From Takakia lepidozioides (taxonomy: Eukaryota > Streptophyta > Takakiopsida > Takakiales > Takakiaceae), in the NCBI GenBank assembly GCA_030704615.1, contig CM060732.1:81863171-81927170 (forward strand): a stretch of 64,000 bases of DNA, in the 5' to 3' direction. Numbering within the stretch: the stretch's first letter is position 1; each line of letters opens with the position of its first letter. Under the pieces are notes generated by a model, which was not told the origin of the DNA, ran no database searches, and worked only from the letters and a program-made list of their open reading frames with translations. Of this stretch, positions 24,798-36,000 are shown piece by piece. A program made the translations under genes and the position numbers.

Positions 24798-26315
24798 TCT
24801 CCAGAAAGACTTGTAACTCAGCCTCAGTGAGGACATAAGGGGCAGGAGGCATAATTAACGTATCTGCTCTGTCAGGATCACGTTGTAGCCACAATTCAGG
24901 GCGCATCCCAAGTAGCTCCAAATCACGACGAACTTTCAATGTGTCTTTCTCACCAAAGATAGTTTTAATAATATTTTCAGCCAAGTTCTTCTCGCAATGC
25001 ATTGCGTCAAACGTGTGGCGGATGAGGAGACCCTACAAAATGAACACATAAGCAATTGAGCATTTACTAATCACAATTTAAACAGAAAACGCAAAAATGT
25101 ACACAGCCAATTTAAAGGCCATGAAGGAATTACCTCCCAATAAGGTAAGACATATAAAATTGACAATCGCTTAACTCCATGAGTTTTTGCTGGGTCTGTC
25201 TTGCTATCTGGCGTCCCTCCGTTTTCCACCCATGCAGTGCGAGCTGTTGCAAGCTCCTTGATTTGTGTTCCAGTCTACGTTTTTGGAGGAGTTCCATGCT
25301 CAGTAGCGCCATTGAACATTCTTGACCTTCTATATGGATGATTGCGGGCCAAAAATCTTCGATGGCCTAGGAAAATAGTTTTTCCACATGTGTATAACTG
25401 CTGTGAAGTCACCCCGGGTCCACAAGCTGGACAACCAGCATAACCTTTCGTCACTTGACCTGAGAGCAAGCCATATGCAGGGTAGTCATGGATTGACCAC
25501 ATCAACACTGCCCTCAGTGTGAATTCGCGTTGACCACGAGGATGGGAAACATCATGAGCTGCAATCCCTCTCCAAAGTTCCAGTAGCTCTTCCACTAGGG
25601 GCATCAGGTAAACATCTACGTTGTCCGAGGTAACAGACTCCTTACCAGGAATCAGTAGCGCTAACATGACAAAGAACTTTTTGGTCATTAACCACGGAGG
25701 CAGATTATAATTGACCAAGAGAACGGGCCATGTGCTCCAACTTGTGGATTGAGCTCCGTAGGGATTTACACCGTCTAAGGCCAATCCAAATCGCAGAGAT
25801 CGTGGCTCTGCAGCAAAATCCTCAAATGTGGTGTCAATGTGTCTCCATGCTTTGCTATCAGCTGGATGTCGAACCAACCCATCCTGGCTCTTATGTCTGT
25901 CGTGCCATGTCATGAGGTTAGCGATCGCCTTACATCGGTACATACGTTTCAACCTTGGAATGACATGGAAGTGTCGCAATACTTTCTTGGGCACACTTCC
26001 ACGACCTGGAATGTAACGGGAACTGTGGCACACTGGGCAAATGTCTACATTCTCATACTCCCCACGGAAGAGTACACAACCACGCTCACAGGCATGAATC
26101 ATGGTGTACTGCAATCCCATCTTGGCAATCATGGTTTTTGCTTCATAGTGAGTTTTCGGCAATGTTTCCAACAACAGTACTTTTCCTCCATGACACTCAT
26201 CGCAGTTGCATAGCATTTTCGTATGCCCATTCCTTGTGGCATAAGCTTCTTCCATTCGCCAAAGACGGTCATCTATTCTACGCCTACACATCCGGTCGCC
26301 ACCTGCACTGTACAT
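24798..26315 (-). pseudogene. TNP2-C transposase relic (Tnp2 + start of DUF4218 region)
   Basis: Exon 1 (26,315-25,134) has an N-terminal zinc domain stub (LCNCDECHGGK), then HYEAKTMIAKMG, CPVCHSSRY, VLRHFHVIPRLKRMY, DSKAWRHID, LALDGVNPYG, NLPPWLMTKKFFVML, LIPGKE and GCPACGP, the Tnp2 core. A 101-bp GT-AG intron (25,133-25,033) leads to exon 2 (25,032-24,798: FDAMHCEKNLAENI...LEVLGMRPELW-like), the DUF4218 start. Three defects: the ~100 residues between zinc stub and HYEAKTM are deleted in frame, TAG at 25,275-25,277 cuts the core from its continuation, and the C-terminal half is lost at the gypsy-2 junction. Divergent to TNP1-C. Confidence 0.88.
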
Positions 26316-26440
26316 GCTTTGAACGTCACCCCTTCCCTCTTTGCATGCTACACACAGTGCATTGTCTCTTGTTTTGCACCAGCTGCCAATATGCTATTTC
26401 TATATCTATAATATACTATAAGTATCGTTTCTGAGTGTCC
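26316..26440. promoter_or_regulatory. Short divergent spacer between TNP2-C and TNP1-C
   Basis: About 125 bp between the two outward-reading genes, containing TATATCTATAATATACTATA (26,401-26,420), the only promoter-like AT block. The gene order is the same as in element B. Confidence 0.45.
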
Positions 26441-29400
26441 ATGGTGAAGTGGAAGGTCTTCGAAGCAGTCTCTCTCACTGAGTACGAAAAGTTCCGAGAG
26501 CACCGGATTGCTGCCATAAAGGAGGTGGAAGCAACGTTCAAGCAGTCGATAGATGGGTGAGTTTAGTTCCTGACTTTGGTTACCCACCCACTAAACTTGC
26601 GATTCGCCTTATCCTCTAACCTTCCTACAGCGATCATAAGCTTCATAGCACAAATGGGGGCGAGTAGCTGCGACTTGTACAAACAGAGAGGCAAACAACA
26701 TGCAGTGAGTGACAATTAGGTTTGAGGAGGGTGTGTCATTAGGCGAGAGATGTCTGCCGTCATTCGTGGGCAGCCATTACGTCCTGGTAGGGTGCGGCTG
26801 TGGTTCAGCGTAGGCTTAAGAGTATTAGGGTATGTATGCTTGCATTTGTTTGTGATTGTTTGAGAGGGAGGTCATGGAGGTGTTTGTGCAGGCTTGCGGG
26901 AGCGAATCGCCCTCGCAAGCCACGCGCTCCGAAGGAAAAAGCTAGGGATCAAGGTCCCGCAAGGCAAAGTGCCAGACTGAAGACGATGAAGACTACGATT
27001 CTGCATGAGGGCTCTTCTGAGGACGATGAGGACAAGGCGAGTGCATCGTCGGTGGATGACACAACAAGCTGATGAGAACATGCCCATGCTCATGTCGCAG
27101 GACAAAAACGCCCATCATCTACACTACGAACACCTTCTCCGTCTGTGAGTTATAGTTCTTCACAATGACCATGATTCAAATTATGTATGTTTTTGGTAAA
27201 ATCACGAAGAGATAGGGTATGGTAAGATCATGAAGAGATAGGGTATGTCTGTCACGACAGGGAAGTTGGACAATGCAGGGGTCAGCCAAGGCACAATCAC
27301 AAATGATTTCCACTAGACAAGTTGAAGTGCCAAAGGCATGATGTCAGGCCAATGTAGACTTCAAGTGTGTTCAAATTCTTTGCCCCATGAAACCAACGTC
27401 CTGGTACTAAGCTACAATGGCTACTTATAGAGATACTTGGGTTACTTATGCACCCAGAATATCAGTAAAACTTGGAGGGATACTTCTCATGGACCCATCA
27501 GGTTTGTCCCTTTGAATTCGTGCTCTGGATTTCAGGAACACCCCATACCTAAGAGGGTTCAAAAATGTACTGGGAGGACATCATTGGGGCCAATCAAATT
27601 TGGGAGATTTACTGCCCAAGATCATACTGAGTTTTGGGTAATCTTGTCTTTACAAATGATATGTGCTTCCAATTTGTTATCTTGAATTCAAGGATTTGCT
27701 GCTTGCTGCCTATATGTATGTGTAATCACCCACATTGTACTGGGGAATTTCTTTTCAGGGCAAGCACAAGCGCACTGGATCCACGATCCCTGCTGCTAGC
27801 AATGGAGATGGCGCCCACAAGAACGCAGGAGGTGGCCCTAACTCTCCCATCGTTTTGGGTTCTGTGCCACCAGTACCCCCACCTTATACTGGGGAATTTC
27901 TTTTCAGGGCAAGCACAAGCGCACTGGATCCACGATCCCTGCTGCTAGCAATGGAGATGGCACCCACAAGAACGCAAGAGGTGGCCCTAACTCTCCCATC
28001 GTTTTGGGTTCTGTGCCACCAGTACCCCCACCTTATTATGGTATGCCTCAGTACCCACAGTCTGGCACTCAATATGGTCAGGGTCAATATGGTGCTCCTC
28101 CATATGGGCAGTATGGCCAGTATCCTCCTCCACCATATTTGCCACCCCCTAATAGCTATGGGGGTGGAAGGCCACCAGAATATCCTCCTGCTTATGGATA
28201 GTATGGCCAGTATTGTCCTCGGCCTTCTGGCCAACAGCCATGGCCACCAGTCCCTACTTGGCAGGATCCTGCTTTGAATTCTCCTGAGCGCACCGAGGGA
28301 GGGGAGGGTGCCGTTTCAAAGAATGATAGAACCAATGCTTTAAGGAGGGCTAATAGCTCAGCCAAAATTGAAGCTGCCAAGGTGAAGGAAGAGAGAATAG
28401 CTGCAGGTCTTCCTCCCACGGTGATTGTGACGAACCTCAAAGGAGCCCCGTATGGTTAGACCCGGAATGTATGGCACGTTGCCCTTAAAGGACAGGCTTA
28501 TCGCAAGCTAGATTGTTCCCTTGCCATCAACAACCAACTTGATGAAGTTGTATACGAAATCGAGATCACCTGGCTAAGCTATTTTCATATACGCCACACA
28601 AGTTAAAAGACTTCCACCTAAAACAAACAATTGGCAGAATAATGAAGAGCCAACGTTATGAAGCACACACTGCGTGGTTGGGTGGTAAGGGAAAACCCAT
28701 TACTGTATCTAACAAGGTATGGAACAAGCTTGTAAGTTACTGGCAGACAGAGATGTTCCACAAAGTGTCGGGCAACATGAAGAAGGCAAATGGTGCAATT
28801 CAGAATCCTACCAAGACTAGCCGTGGTGGGAAGGCAATGGTGAAAGCACGCTTGGTAAGTGGCATCATCACGACTCTGTATTTTGTTCCTCATTGAATTG
28901 TTATGTGTATATAGTCAGCCCTCACATTGCTTACTGACTTGTGGCATGGGTTTGTTTGTGGCATGTATTAATTAATTTGCAGGAAACACTATCAGGGTGC
29001 CCTCCTACATTATATGAAATTCAAGAGGGTTCAGTGTCACAGTTGTCAGCTGGGAGTGACAGGCGGGTAAGTGTGTTTTCCATGTGTTGCGAGAGTGGTT
29101 GCTGCATCATAGGTTGCTAGGGTTTTTTTCAAGGCCTTTGGCCTGGGTTTTCTTTCCAATGGTTGTTCATGCTAGGTTTTTTTTGTTTGATTCATACTTG
29201 GGCAAGTTTTCATGGATTGGCAGGAGGGAAGTCTTGCATATTCTACAGTAGTTGGCAGGATGGATGGCTTGGACAAACTGGTGGAATCACAAGGATGTGA
29301 CATGGCAGACTTAAAATTACAGATGCAGAGCATGATTGAGTACCAGAAAACCATTGTGGCCAGATTGGGGATTAATCTACCAGGCGCAGGACCAGTGACA

Positions 29401-31155
29401 TCTACGATGGATGCGTCTGCTGTGACAGAATCAAAATGTTTGGAATCCCAATTTCAGACGGTAACTGGTGCTCACTCTAAGCCCTTATGTCTTCCTGTCA
29501 CTGATGATATTTTGAATTTGACCGAGCAGCAGCAGGATACAGGGAAGGCCAGCTGTGAGGTACACGTGGAAATTCAGCCCTTGCCACGTTCAAAGGCAGT
29601 AGCAGTCCAGGGGGCAATGGTGACAGAGCCGCCGGGCACACCAGATTCTGGTATGCATGTATGTGGGAGTTTAAATGGGGAGGAAGATGCAGACGGGGAC
29701 AAAACAAACAAGCAGGTTGCTTTAATTTCTCCTGCTCTCATGTTGAAGCCAAATGACAGTTTACTTCCTAGACCAGCGAGGAAGCATTTACTAATTCTGG
29801 ACTTAAATGGTCTGTTATGTGAATCTTTTCATTCTGCTAATGGGCCTGTATCCCTTCCCAAAGGTTTTGTGGGGAAGATGTGTGGCAAGAAGATGGTAGT
29901 TTTGAGACCACGCTGTTATGACTTTTTGCAAAAGTGTTTTGAACACTTTGAGGTGGCGGTGTGGTCTTGTTGCCAAGCTCACAACTTCTTCCCAATGGTG
30001 GACTATATTTTTGCAGCCCACACTAAGATGGTTTTCCAGTGGGATGCCCTTCACTGTGACGAGGATCCAGTCCTCCCATGCCGTAAAGGGTCTGATTCAA
30101 AGCCATTATATTTCAAGAACTTGTCTAGAGTGTGGGTAGACTGGCCAGAATGGACTTATGAGGACACTGTTCTTATTGACGACACACCAAGAAAGGTGGC
30201 AAACAATCCTCCATTCAGTGGGATTTTTCCAGAGCCATAGAAAGTGCAACCAGATTCACCAACTGATGAGTATCTAACAGAGGTGTTGTGGCCTTTCTTG
30301 TGGAAGGCATCGAAAGCTGCCAGTATTCCCAAGTTTTTGGAGTCTCAGCCTGTTTTCGGACAACAACCATACAACACTGCTACTGTGAAGGTACAAACAT
30401 TCTGACAGTGTTCCAGAGGCTACAAGTTTTGTGGGTTCATTCATTGCATTGCTTTCCTGGATGCTTCTCCTCGGTTGCTTGATTAATGCTAGGTTTTCTT
30501 TGCAGGTTTTCATGTTGGCTTTTTTTGTTTGATTCATACTTGGATTTTGTTTCTATTCACTATTCCTGTTTGCTCATTGCTTTCCTGGTTGTTCTCTGGT
30601 CTGTGACACATGAACTTGTGACAAACAAAGGTGATATTGTCGACAAGCCGGTACAAACCAGGGGCAAGAGTGTCGACCCAGCGAGTAGCCCCCCAAAAGA
30701 CGTCTCACAACCACTCGAGACTGCAAATGGAGTAAGTCCAGGGCGTTGTCTTGTTTGTTTTATTTTTTCCAACCTTGGGGCTCTCTTTAATTCGCAAATG
30801 TTGAGTGTCATAGTTGTGTGTATGTCATGGGTTTTCACATCATGTTCTTTTTTGTGTGGAGTTGGGATCACAGTTCAGGGTGGGTGACGAGTTTCGGCTA
30901 TTGGATGTGAACTCCAAACGCAAGAAATGTGGAGTAGGGCTGATTGTTGCTCTTCAAGGTGCTGTGGTGGGTTACGGGTACCCTGCTGTGCCCCTTGATT
31001 ATGCCTGTGTGTACATCAAAGAGGCAAGTGTCAGTAACACCCCTCTACCATATGTGAATGGTGTTAGGAAACATACCGAGTTGGGGCAGGTGGTTGGCCA
31101 GACAACACTTTGGAGTCTAAAGTTACTGAAACTTATGGAGTTGCGGAAGGGATAA
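26441..31155 (+). pseudogene. TNP1-C: CACTA TNP1-type protein with embedded FCP1/NIF-like HAD domain
   Basis: Exons with good splice sites: 26,441-26,556 (MVKWKVFEAVSLTEYEKF; GTGAGT); ~26,893-27,07x (basic, RPRKPRAPKEK, then acidic); ~27,76x-28,6xx (Pro/Tyr/Gln-rich, GQYGAPPYGQYGQY); 28,642-28,854 (VWNKLVSYWQTEMF; GTAAGT); 28,983-29,066; 29,224-30,390; ~30,630-30,731; 30,874-31,155 (FRVGDEFRLLDVN, the TNP1 C-terminal block). The 29,224 exon begins with TNP1-like YSTVVGRMDGL, then carries LLILDLNGLL (29,791), FEVAVWS and TVLIDDTP, the motifs of FCP1/NIF-type HAD phosphatases. The second motif-I Asp is Asn, as I recall for a plant/fungal NIF-like subfamily. TAG codons at 28,199, 28,457 and 30,238 interrupt the frame. 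Confidence 0.8.
27739..28036 (+). repeat. 149-bp tandem duplication in TNP1-C
   Basis: Two near-identical 149-bp units (27,739-27,887 and 27,888-28,036), both starting ACTGGGGAATTTCTTTTCAG. Each unit includes a polypyrimidine/AG acceptor followed by GGCAAGCACAAG. 149 is not divisible by 3, so inclusion of one or two units changes frame. Confidence 0.93.
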
Positions 31156-31468
31156 TCAGTATTGCACTGTTTAACAGAGTTCTTGATTCTAATAGCATCA
31201 GAACATACTAGCTACAACAATTCAGCCCATGTGTGGGCTTGCTTGTTTTTTGCTGGGCCTTTTGAGGCATGCATTTTTTGACCTTGTGGCTTTTGAGGTG
31301 TCCTTTGGGACATTGGTCTCATTTGGATTTTTGTAATGTGATTTATAGGGCTTGTATTCCCTGTAGTTGACTATTTTCATTCTCCTTGTGGTTGATAGTA
31401 TGCAGGAGGGATCCATTCTGTTTTCATGTTGGAATTTCACCATGTAATGAAGAATTTAAATCATTTAA
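31156..31468 (+). other. TNP1-C 3' untranslated/right-end region
   Basis: Non-coding. Matches 11,450-11,755 in inverted orientation (shared ATTCAGCCCATGTGTGGG), so it is a conserved part of this CACTA family's right end. Confidence 0.75.
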
Positions 31469-32198
31469 GGGTGAAAGCATGGTAGGGTCGGCCCAAAATG
31501 GAAGTCCCAGACAGTTTATTTTTGCATTTTGTATATATAGGACTCAATGAAGATGTTAAGTTGGAATTTTTTATGGGTTATGAAGCAAAATCTAGACCAT
31601 TGTTGACGTTTCGAACATAATGAAATTTGAATCAGACAAATCTGACAAGATTTGGAAATCCATATAAGTCCATGAGTGCATGAAGCTTGTGCGGTCTCAA
31701 CGGGTGATATGCCCTTCATGGACTCATTGGGAAATGAATCCGACATCCATTGTAGATGGAAAATTTAACCACCTTCATTGATCTCCCTTGTTATATGAAA
31801 ATCTGGTTCAAAGGTCAAAATTTCCTCCCCTACAAGTTTTAGACGTAATTAAATATTTATAAATTTCGTGAATTAGCACATCGATTTTGGACATGCAATC
31901 TTCATTATTTTTTATATCTCCTTTCACAATAAGATGGATTGAAAGCTTATGGAGGGAAATATGCCTACAAAATTTAGAATCGAACCCATCTATGAAGACT
32001 TGCAAATTTTCATCTATGAATTGATGTCAATAAAGGGTGAGATTGATAAATAAACCTAGGGACGTAGCATGATATCATATGTATGTAGTCTTCAAGGTTT
32101 TACAAATAGGTTTGTCTAAACATACATTGTCCATGAAAGTGGAGTCGAGGACTCCCAAATTCTGCCAGTTTTGGGTGGACCCTATCCTGCATTGATCC
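31469..32198. mobile_element. 730-bp MITE-like insertion in CACTA-C right end
   Basis: TTAA occurs on both sides (31,465-31,468 and 32,199-32,202). The empty site is seen in the homologous inverted copy near 11,440. Ends are imperfect inverted repeats (GGGTGAAAGCATGGTAGGGT against GGATCAATGCAGGATAGGGT). No open frame. TSD TTAA or TAA with GGG ends fits piggyBac- or Harbinger-like MITEs; family not resolved. Confidence 0.7.
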
Positions 32199-32499
32199 TT
32201 AATCCACTTTCATTTTAAATAATATTATTAAAAATAATACCATTTAATAAAATTTTCCAAGGCTGCAATCTCCCTGTTCTTTTAAATATTAAATGAAAAC
32301 TAAAAACTAAAATATAAACATTAAAAATATAAACTATTTCGGAAAACAATCTTGATGACACGTGACATCACACCTGCTCAAACCAGAACACGTGGCAGTA
32401 TATGACACGACATTCTTTATCCATATTTTCACCACGTGTAAAGATCTGTAGTCATATATGCTAATCATATATTTTGTCTGTGTGCCACATGTCACATCT

Positions 32500-32860
32500 C
32501 AAGTGCAACAGGTGTCCCGCTAACAACTCTTCATGTAGACATCCCTGTAGTCATATGAGCGAGTCATGTAGTCACCACGTGTGAAATCTGCCATAGCACA
32601 CGTGTCCCGCTAGCGCCTCTCCATGTAGGCATCACTGTGCAGACATGTAGTCATATGATCATGGCAAGAAGTCGTGACATGTCAAATTCGCAGTGGCGCA
32701 CGTGTCCATCCGTCGCCTCTCCCTGTAGGCATCACTTTGCAGACATATAGTCATATGATCCCCTGTCGAATGCATGACGTGTCGTTTGCACAGTGGCACA
32801 CGTGTCCCGCTGAAGCCTCTCCATGTAGGCAACACTCAACAGACAATGTAGTCATATATT
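32500..32860 (+). repeat. CACTA-C right subterminal ~100-bp array
   Basis: About four diverged ~100-bp units with GCCTCTCCATGTAGGCA, TAGTCATATGATC and CACGTGTCC cores. The CACTA-A end has a single unit (11,130-11,200). Subterminal repeats of this kind bind TNP1-type proteins in En/Spm elements. Confidence 0.75.
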
Positions 32861-33067
32861 AGTCATATAGTTGTGACTGCAACCCTCTCTGCAGCAGGAC
32901 TCTAGGTGCCACGCAAGCAGTCACGGATATGACTTGCAAAACGCAGTCCTAAAGACTAGTCGCTATGACAGGGTTTTTTTCACTACAGAGTGATGTAGTC
33001 ATGAACGCATATAAGACTGAAAAAATAGTCATATGTGAAGTCGTAAAAACGCTCATCTGTTGTAGTG

Positions 33068-36000
33068 AGCTTTAGCAAATCATCGGACACAGGGAGAATT
33101 GGACAGAAATGTTGAGGTACAGCGCATGATCCAAGAGACCTTTCAGATCATAGACACACCTGAAACTGGAAATGGGGCAGAAATGGAATTAGATGACCTA
33201 GATGTTCCCGGTGACACGAACATCCCTTCCTTAGCCCATGACCTGGTTGCGGGTGGGGACTCTCACACTGATGATCCCATCTCATTGGAAGAGGCATGTC
33301 TACCTTTGTATGAAGGCTGTAAATCCTCTAAGCTTGCATCCACATGCTTATAATGAATCTATGTGCAACACATGGGGTTACAAATGGCTTTGCGGATGAA
33401 ATGTTCTCTTTGCTGCAGAAAACCTTGTTGCCACAACCAAACGTACTACCCACATCTTTCTACCATGCAAAGACCATGGTGAGCAAGCTTGGGCTTGCTT
33501 ATGAGAAGATCGATGCTTGCCCAAAGGGGTGTGCGTTGTTTAGGGGGGACTTGAAAACTTTAGAGAGTTGCCCCAAGTGTCAAAGTGCCCGATTCAAAAA
33601 TGTGGGGAGATCCAAGGTACCTGTTAAGGTGCTTCGCCATTTTCCATTGGGAAGAGGACCAGTCAAGAGCAGGTTATAGTGGCTTTGGTGGCAAAGCTGA
33701 GAACTGGACTTGGGAATGCGAGCTTTCATTGTGTGAAGGATTGCAAGACCAAGCGAAAGGGCTGATTTGGCTTGGGGCAAATCAGTGCAAATTTGTGGAG
33801 TATGTTGAGATTGGGTTTCAATCTCGAGTTTCAGCATTGAGAGGGCTCTTGTCCTGGCAAGAGCAAAACTGGAACATGAGCTAAGAGGTGCGGCAAGGCC
33901 ATGGAATGTGCACCTAGGGTTTCAAAGCTTGGAAGAAGAGCTCTTGCACCATAAGAGGAGTGTTATCCACTGTGAGATGTTCTTCTATTGCAGAATTAAT
34001 GACATGGCACAGTCGGAATGCAAGCAACGATGGCCTTGTGCGCCATGCAGCTGATTCAAAGGCTTGGAAATACATTGATGCTACTTGGCCCGACTTTGCA
34101 GCAAAGCCTCACAATGTAAGGCTTGGTTTTTCCTTCGATGGAGTCAACCCGTTTGGTGATAAGAACAATTGCTGGTCAACATGGCCAGTGCTGACGCTAG
34201 TATACAACCTACCTCCCTGGCTCACTACAAAGAAGTTCTTTGTCATGCTTACTCTCTTGATTCCAGGAAAGCAGTCAGTTACAAGTGAGCACATAGATGT
34301 GTACTTAGCACCACTGATGGAGGAGTTACTTGTTTTGTGGAGGGGGGTCCGGGCATATGACATATGCAAACGTGTTGGTGAGAGAACCTTCATACTATGC
34401 GCCATACTACTGTGGAGCATCCACGATTTTCCTGCTTATGGCCTACTTGCAGGATATGTCACAAAAGGCTACAAAGGGTGTCCAGTATGCGGTCCTCATG
34501 TAGATGCAAGACACTCAAAAGTTCTTGGCAAAACTGTCTACCAAGGTCACCGTAGGTTCCTCCCTCAGGCCCATCCATACCGCAGGAACCGCATACACTT
34601 CAATGGACAGGTGGAGATGCGTGCGAAGCCACATCCGTTCACACCGGTTGAACAAGAGGCCGCTGGTGTTGAGGCTGAAGGTTATGACCTTGACCCCCGT
34701 GCTTTTCCTGATGCTGAAGTTCATCCAGCCAAGGTTCATGGTTTCAAAAGGCGCAGCTGCCTATGGGATTTACCATACTGGAAGGTACCCCCTGCACTTG
34801 TACTTGTTTGAGTTCAATGTTCTTTGTAAATGGAAAAGGTAGTGCCCCTGTAGTGGTTATTTCTTACTTTCCGAGTGGTAAAGTAGCAGTACTGCATGTA
34901 ATTTGGACTTCTTATTAATAACTCGTGGAGTGGGAAAATGTAGTATCCATGATGCTCAGGAAGTTGTTGACATCACTTGAGAGGATAATAATGCACTAAA
35001 GGAGTTGTTCGAACCACTGAGGAGGGACTGTCATGCATCACAGCCACTTTAGACATGGAAGTATATAGTGCTCATAAAGGAATCTGATTTGTATAGAACT
35101 GCAATCTGTCGGAATGTTCCTGAAATGGTGTCACCAATTGCAGGATCTGTTGCAACGCTACTTACTGGATCCCATGCATTTCGGACGGAAGGACATGGTG
35201 AAGATGAGGAACGACATGGAGGTAATCGGCATCAGACGTCACTTGTGGCTTCGGCCTGATCCACATAACCCTTCACGTATCATGAAACCAGCAGCACCGT
35301 ATGTTCTCACTCCCGCTGAAATCACGATATTTCTTGATACTTTGGGGGCTATCAAAACTCCTTCGGGATTTGCAGGTGCATTTCAAAAACACATACACCC
35401 GTCTAGGAAACATTTGACGAGTATGAAGTCCCATGATTATCACGTTTTAATGCAACAAATTTTACCTGTGTGTATTCGCCATTGCATGGCGGGGGGCCCA
35501 CGTGGGGTCATTATGCGTGTGAGTCGCATTTTCCGCCGGATTTGTGCCAAAGTATGGGACCCTAATGAAATAGATTCATTGCGTGAGGATGTTGCTATAA
35601 CCTTATGTTTGTTAGAGAAAGAGTTCACCCCTTATTTCTTTGATGTCATGACCCATTTGCTAGTTCATCTCGTAGATGAACTAGACACATGTGGTCCGGT
35701 GTTATCACGGTGGATGTATTCCATGGAGCATTACATGAAAGATCTCAAGGGATACGTTAGGAATTACGCAAAGCCAGAAGAGAGTATGGCTGCAGGGTAT
35801 GTTCTTGATGAGGCCATGGGGTTCATGAGTGAGTATATGCAATCATTTGATGCAACTCAACGGCGGATTTGGGATGCAAATGCGGAGGAAGGGGTTGAGA
35901 ACGAGGTCTTGGAAGGTGTCGGCAAAAAGCAGGACATGAGTGGAGCTGAGAAAGATGCAACACATTTGTATGTGCTGAACAATACCAATATGATGGTTCC

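Larger units (their letters stand above)
17162..33067 (+). mobile_element. CACTA-C: complete 15.9-kb En/Spm element inserted in TNP2-B
   Basis: Left end CACTACAAGAGATGAGCG and right end (inverted) CACTACAACAGATGAGCG match at 17/18 positions and continue through GTTTTTA. The 3-bp duplication AGC flanks it (17,159-17,161 and 33,068-33,070). Contents from left: subterminal repeats, captured RPS3A fragments, truncated gypsy-2, TNP2-C (-), TNP1-C/FCP1-like (+), a MITE and the right subterminal array. TNP2-C is broken, so the copy is non-autonomous. The TSD plus restoration of the interrupted host frame make the boundaries secure. Confidence 0.93.

Noticed and set aside
10897-33067. 10,897-33,067 as one 22-kb CACTA with long inverted repeats
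   Set aside because: Sequence similarity is strong, but the flanks TTT and AGC disagree, while 17,162 gives a perfect AGC duplication and restores the interrupted reading frame.
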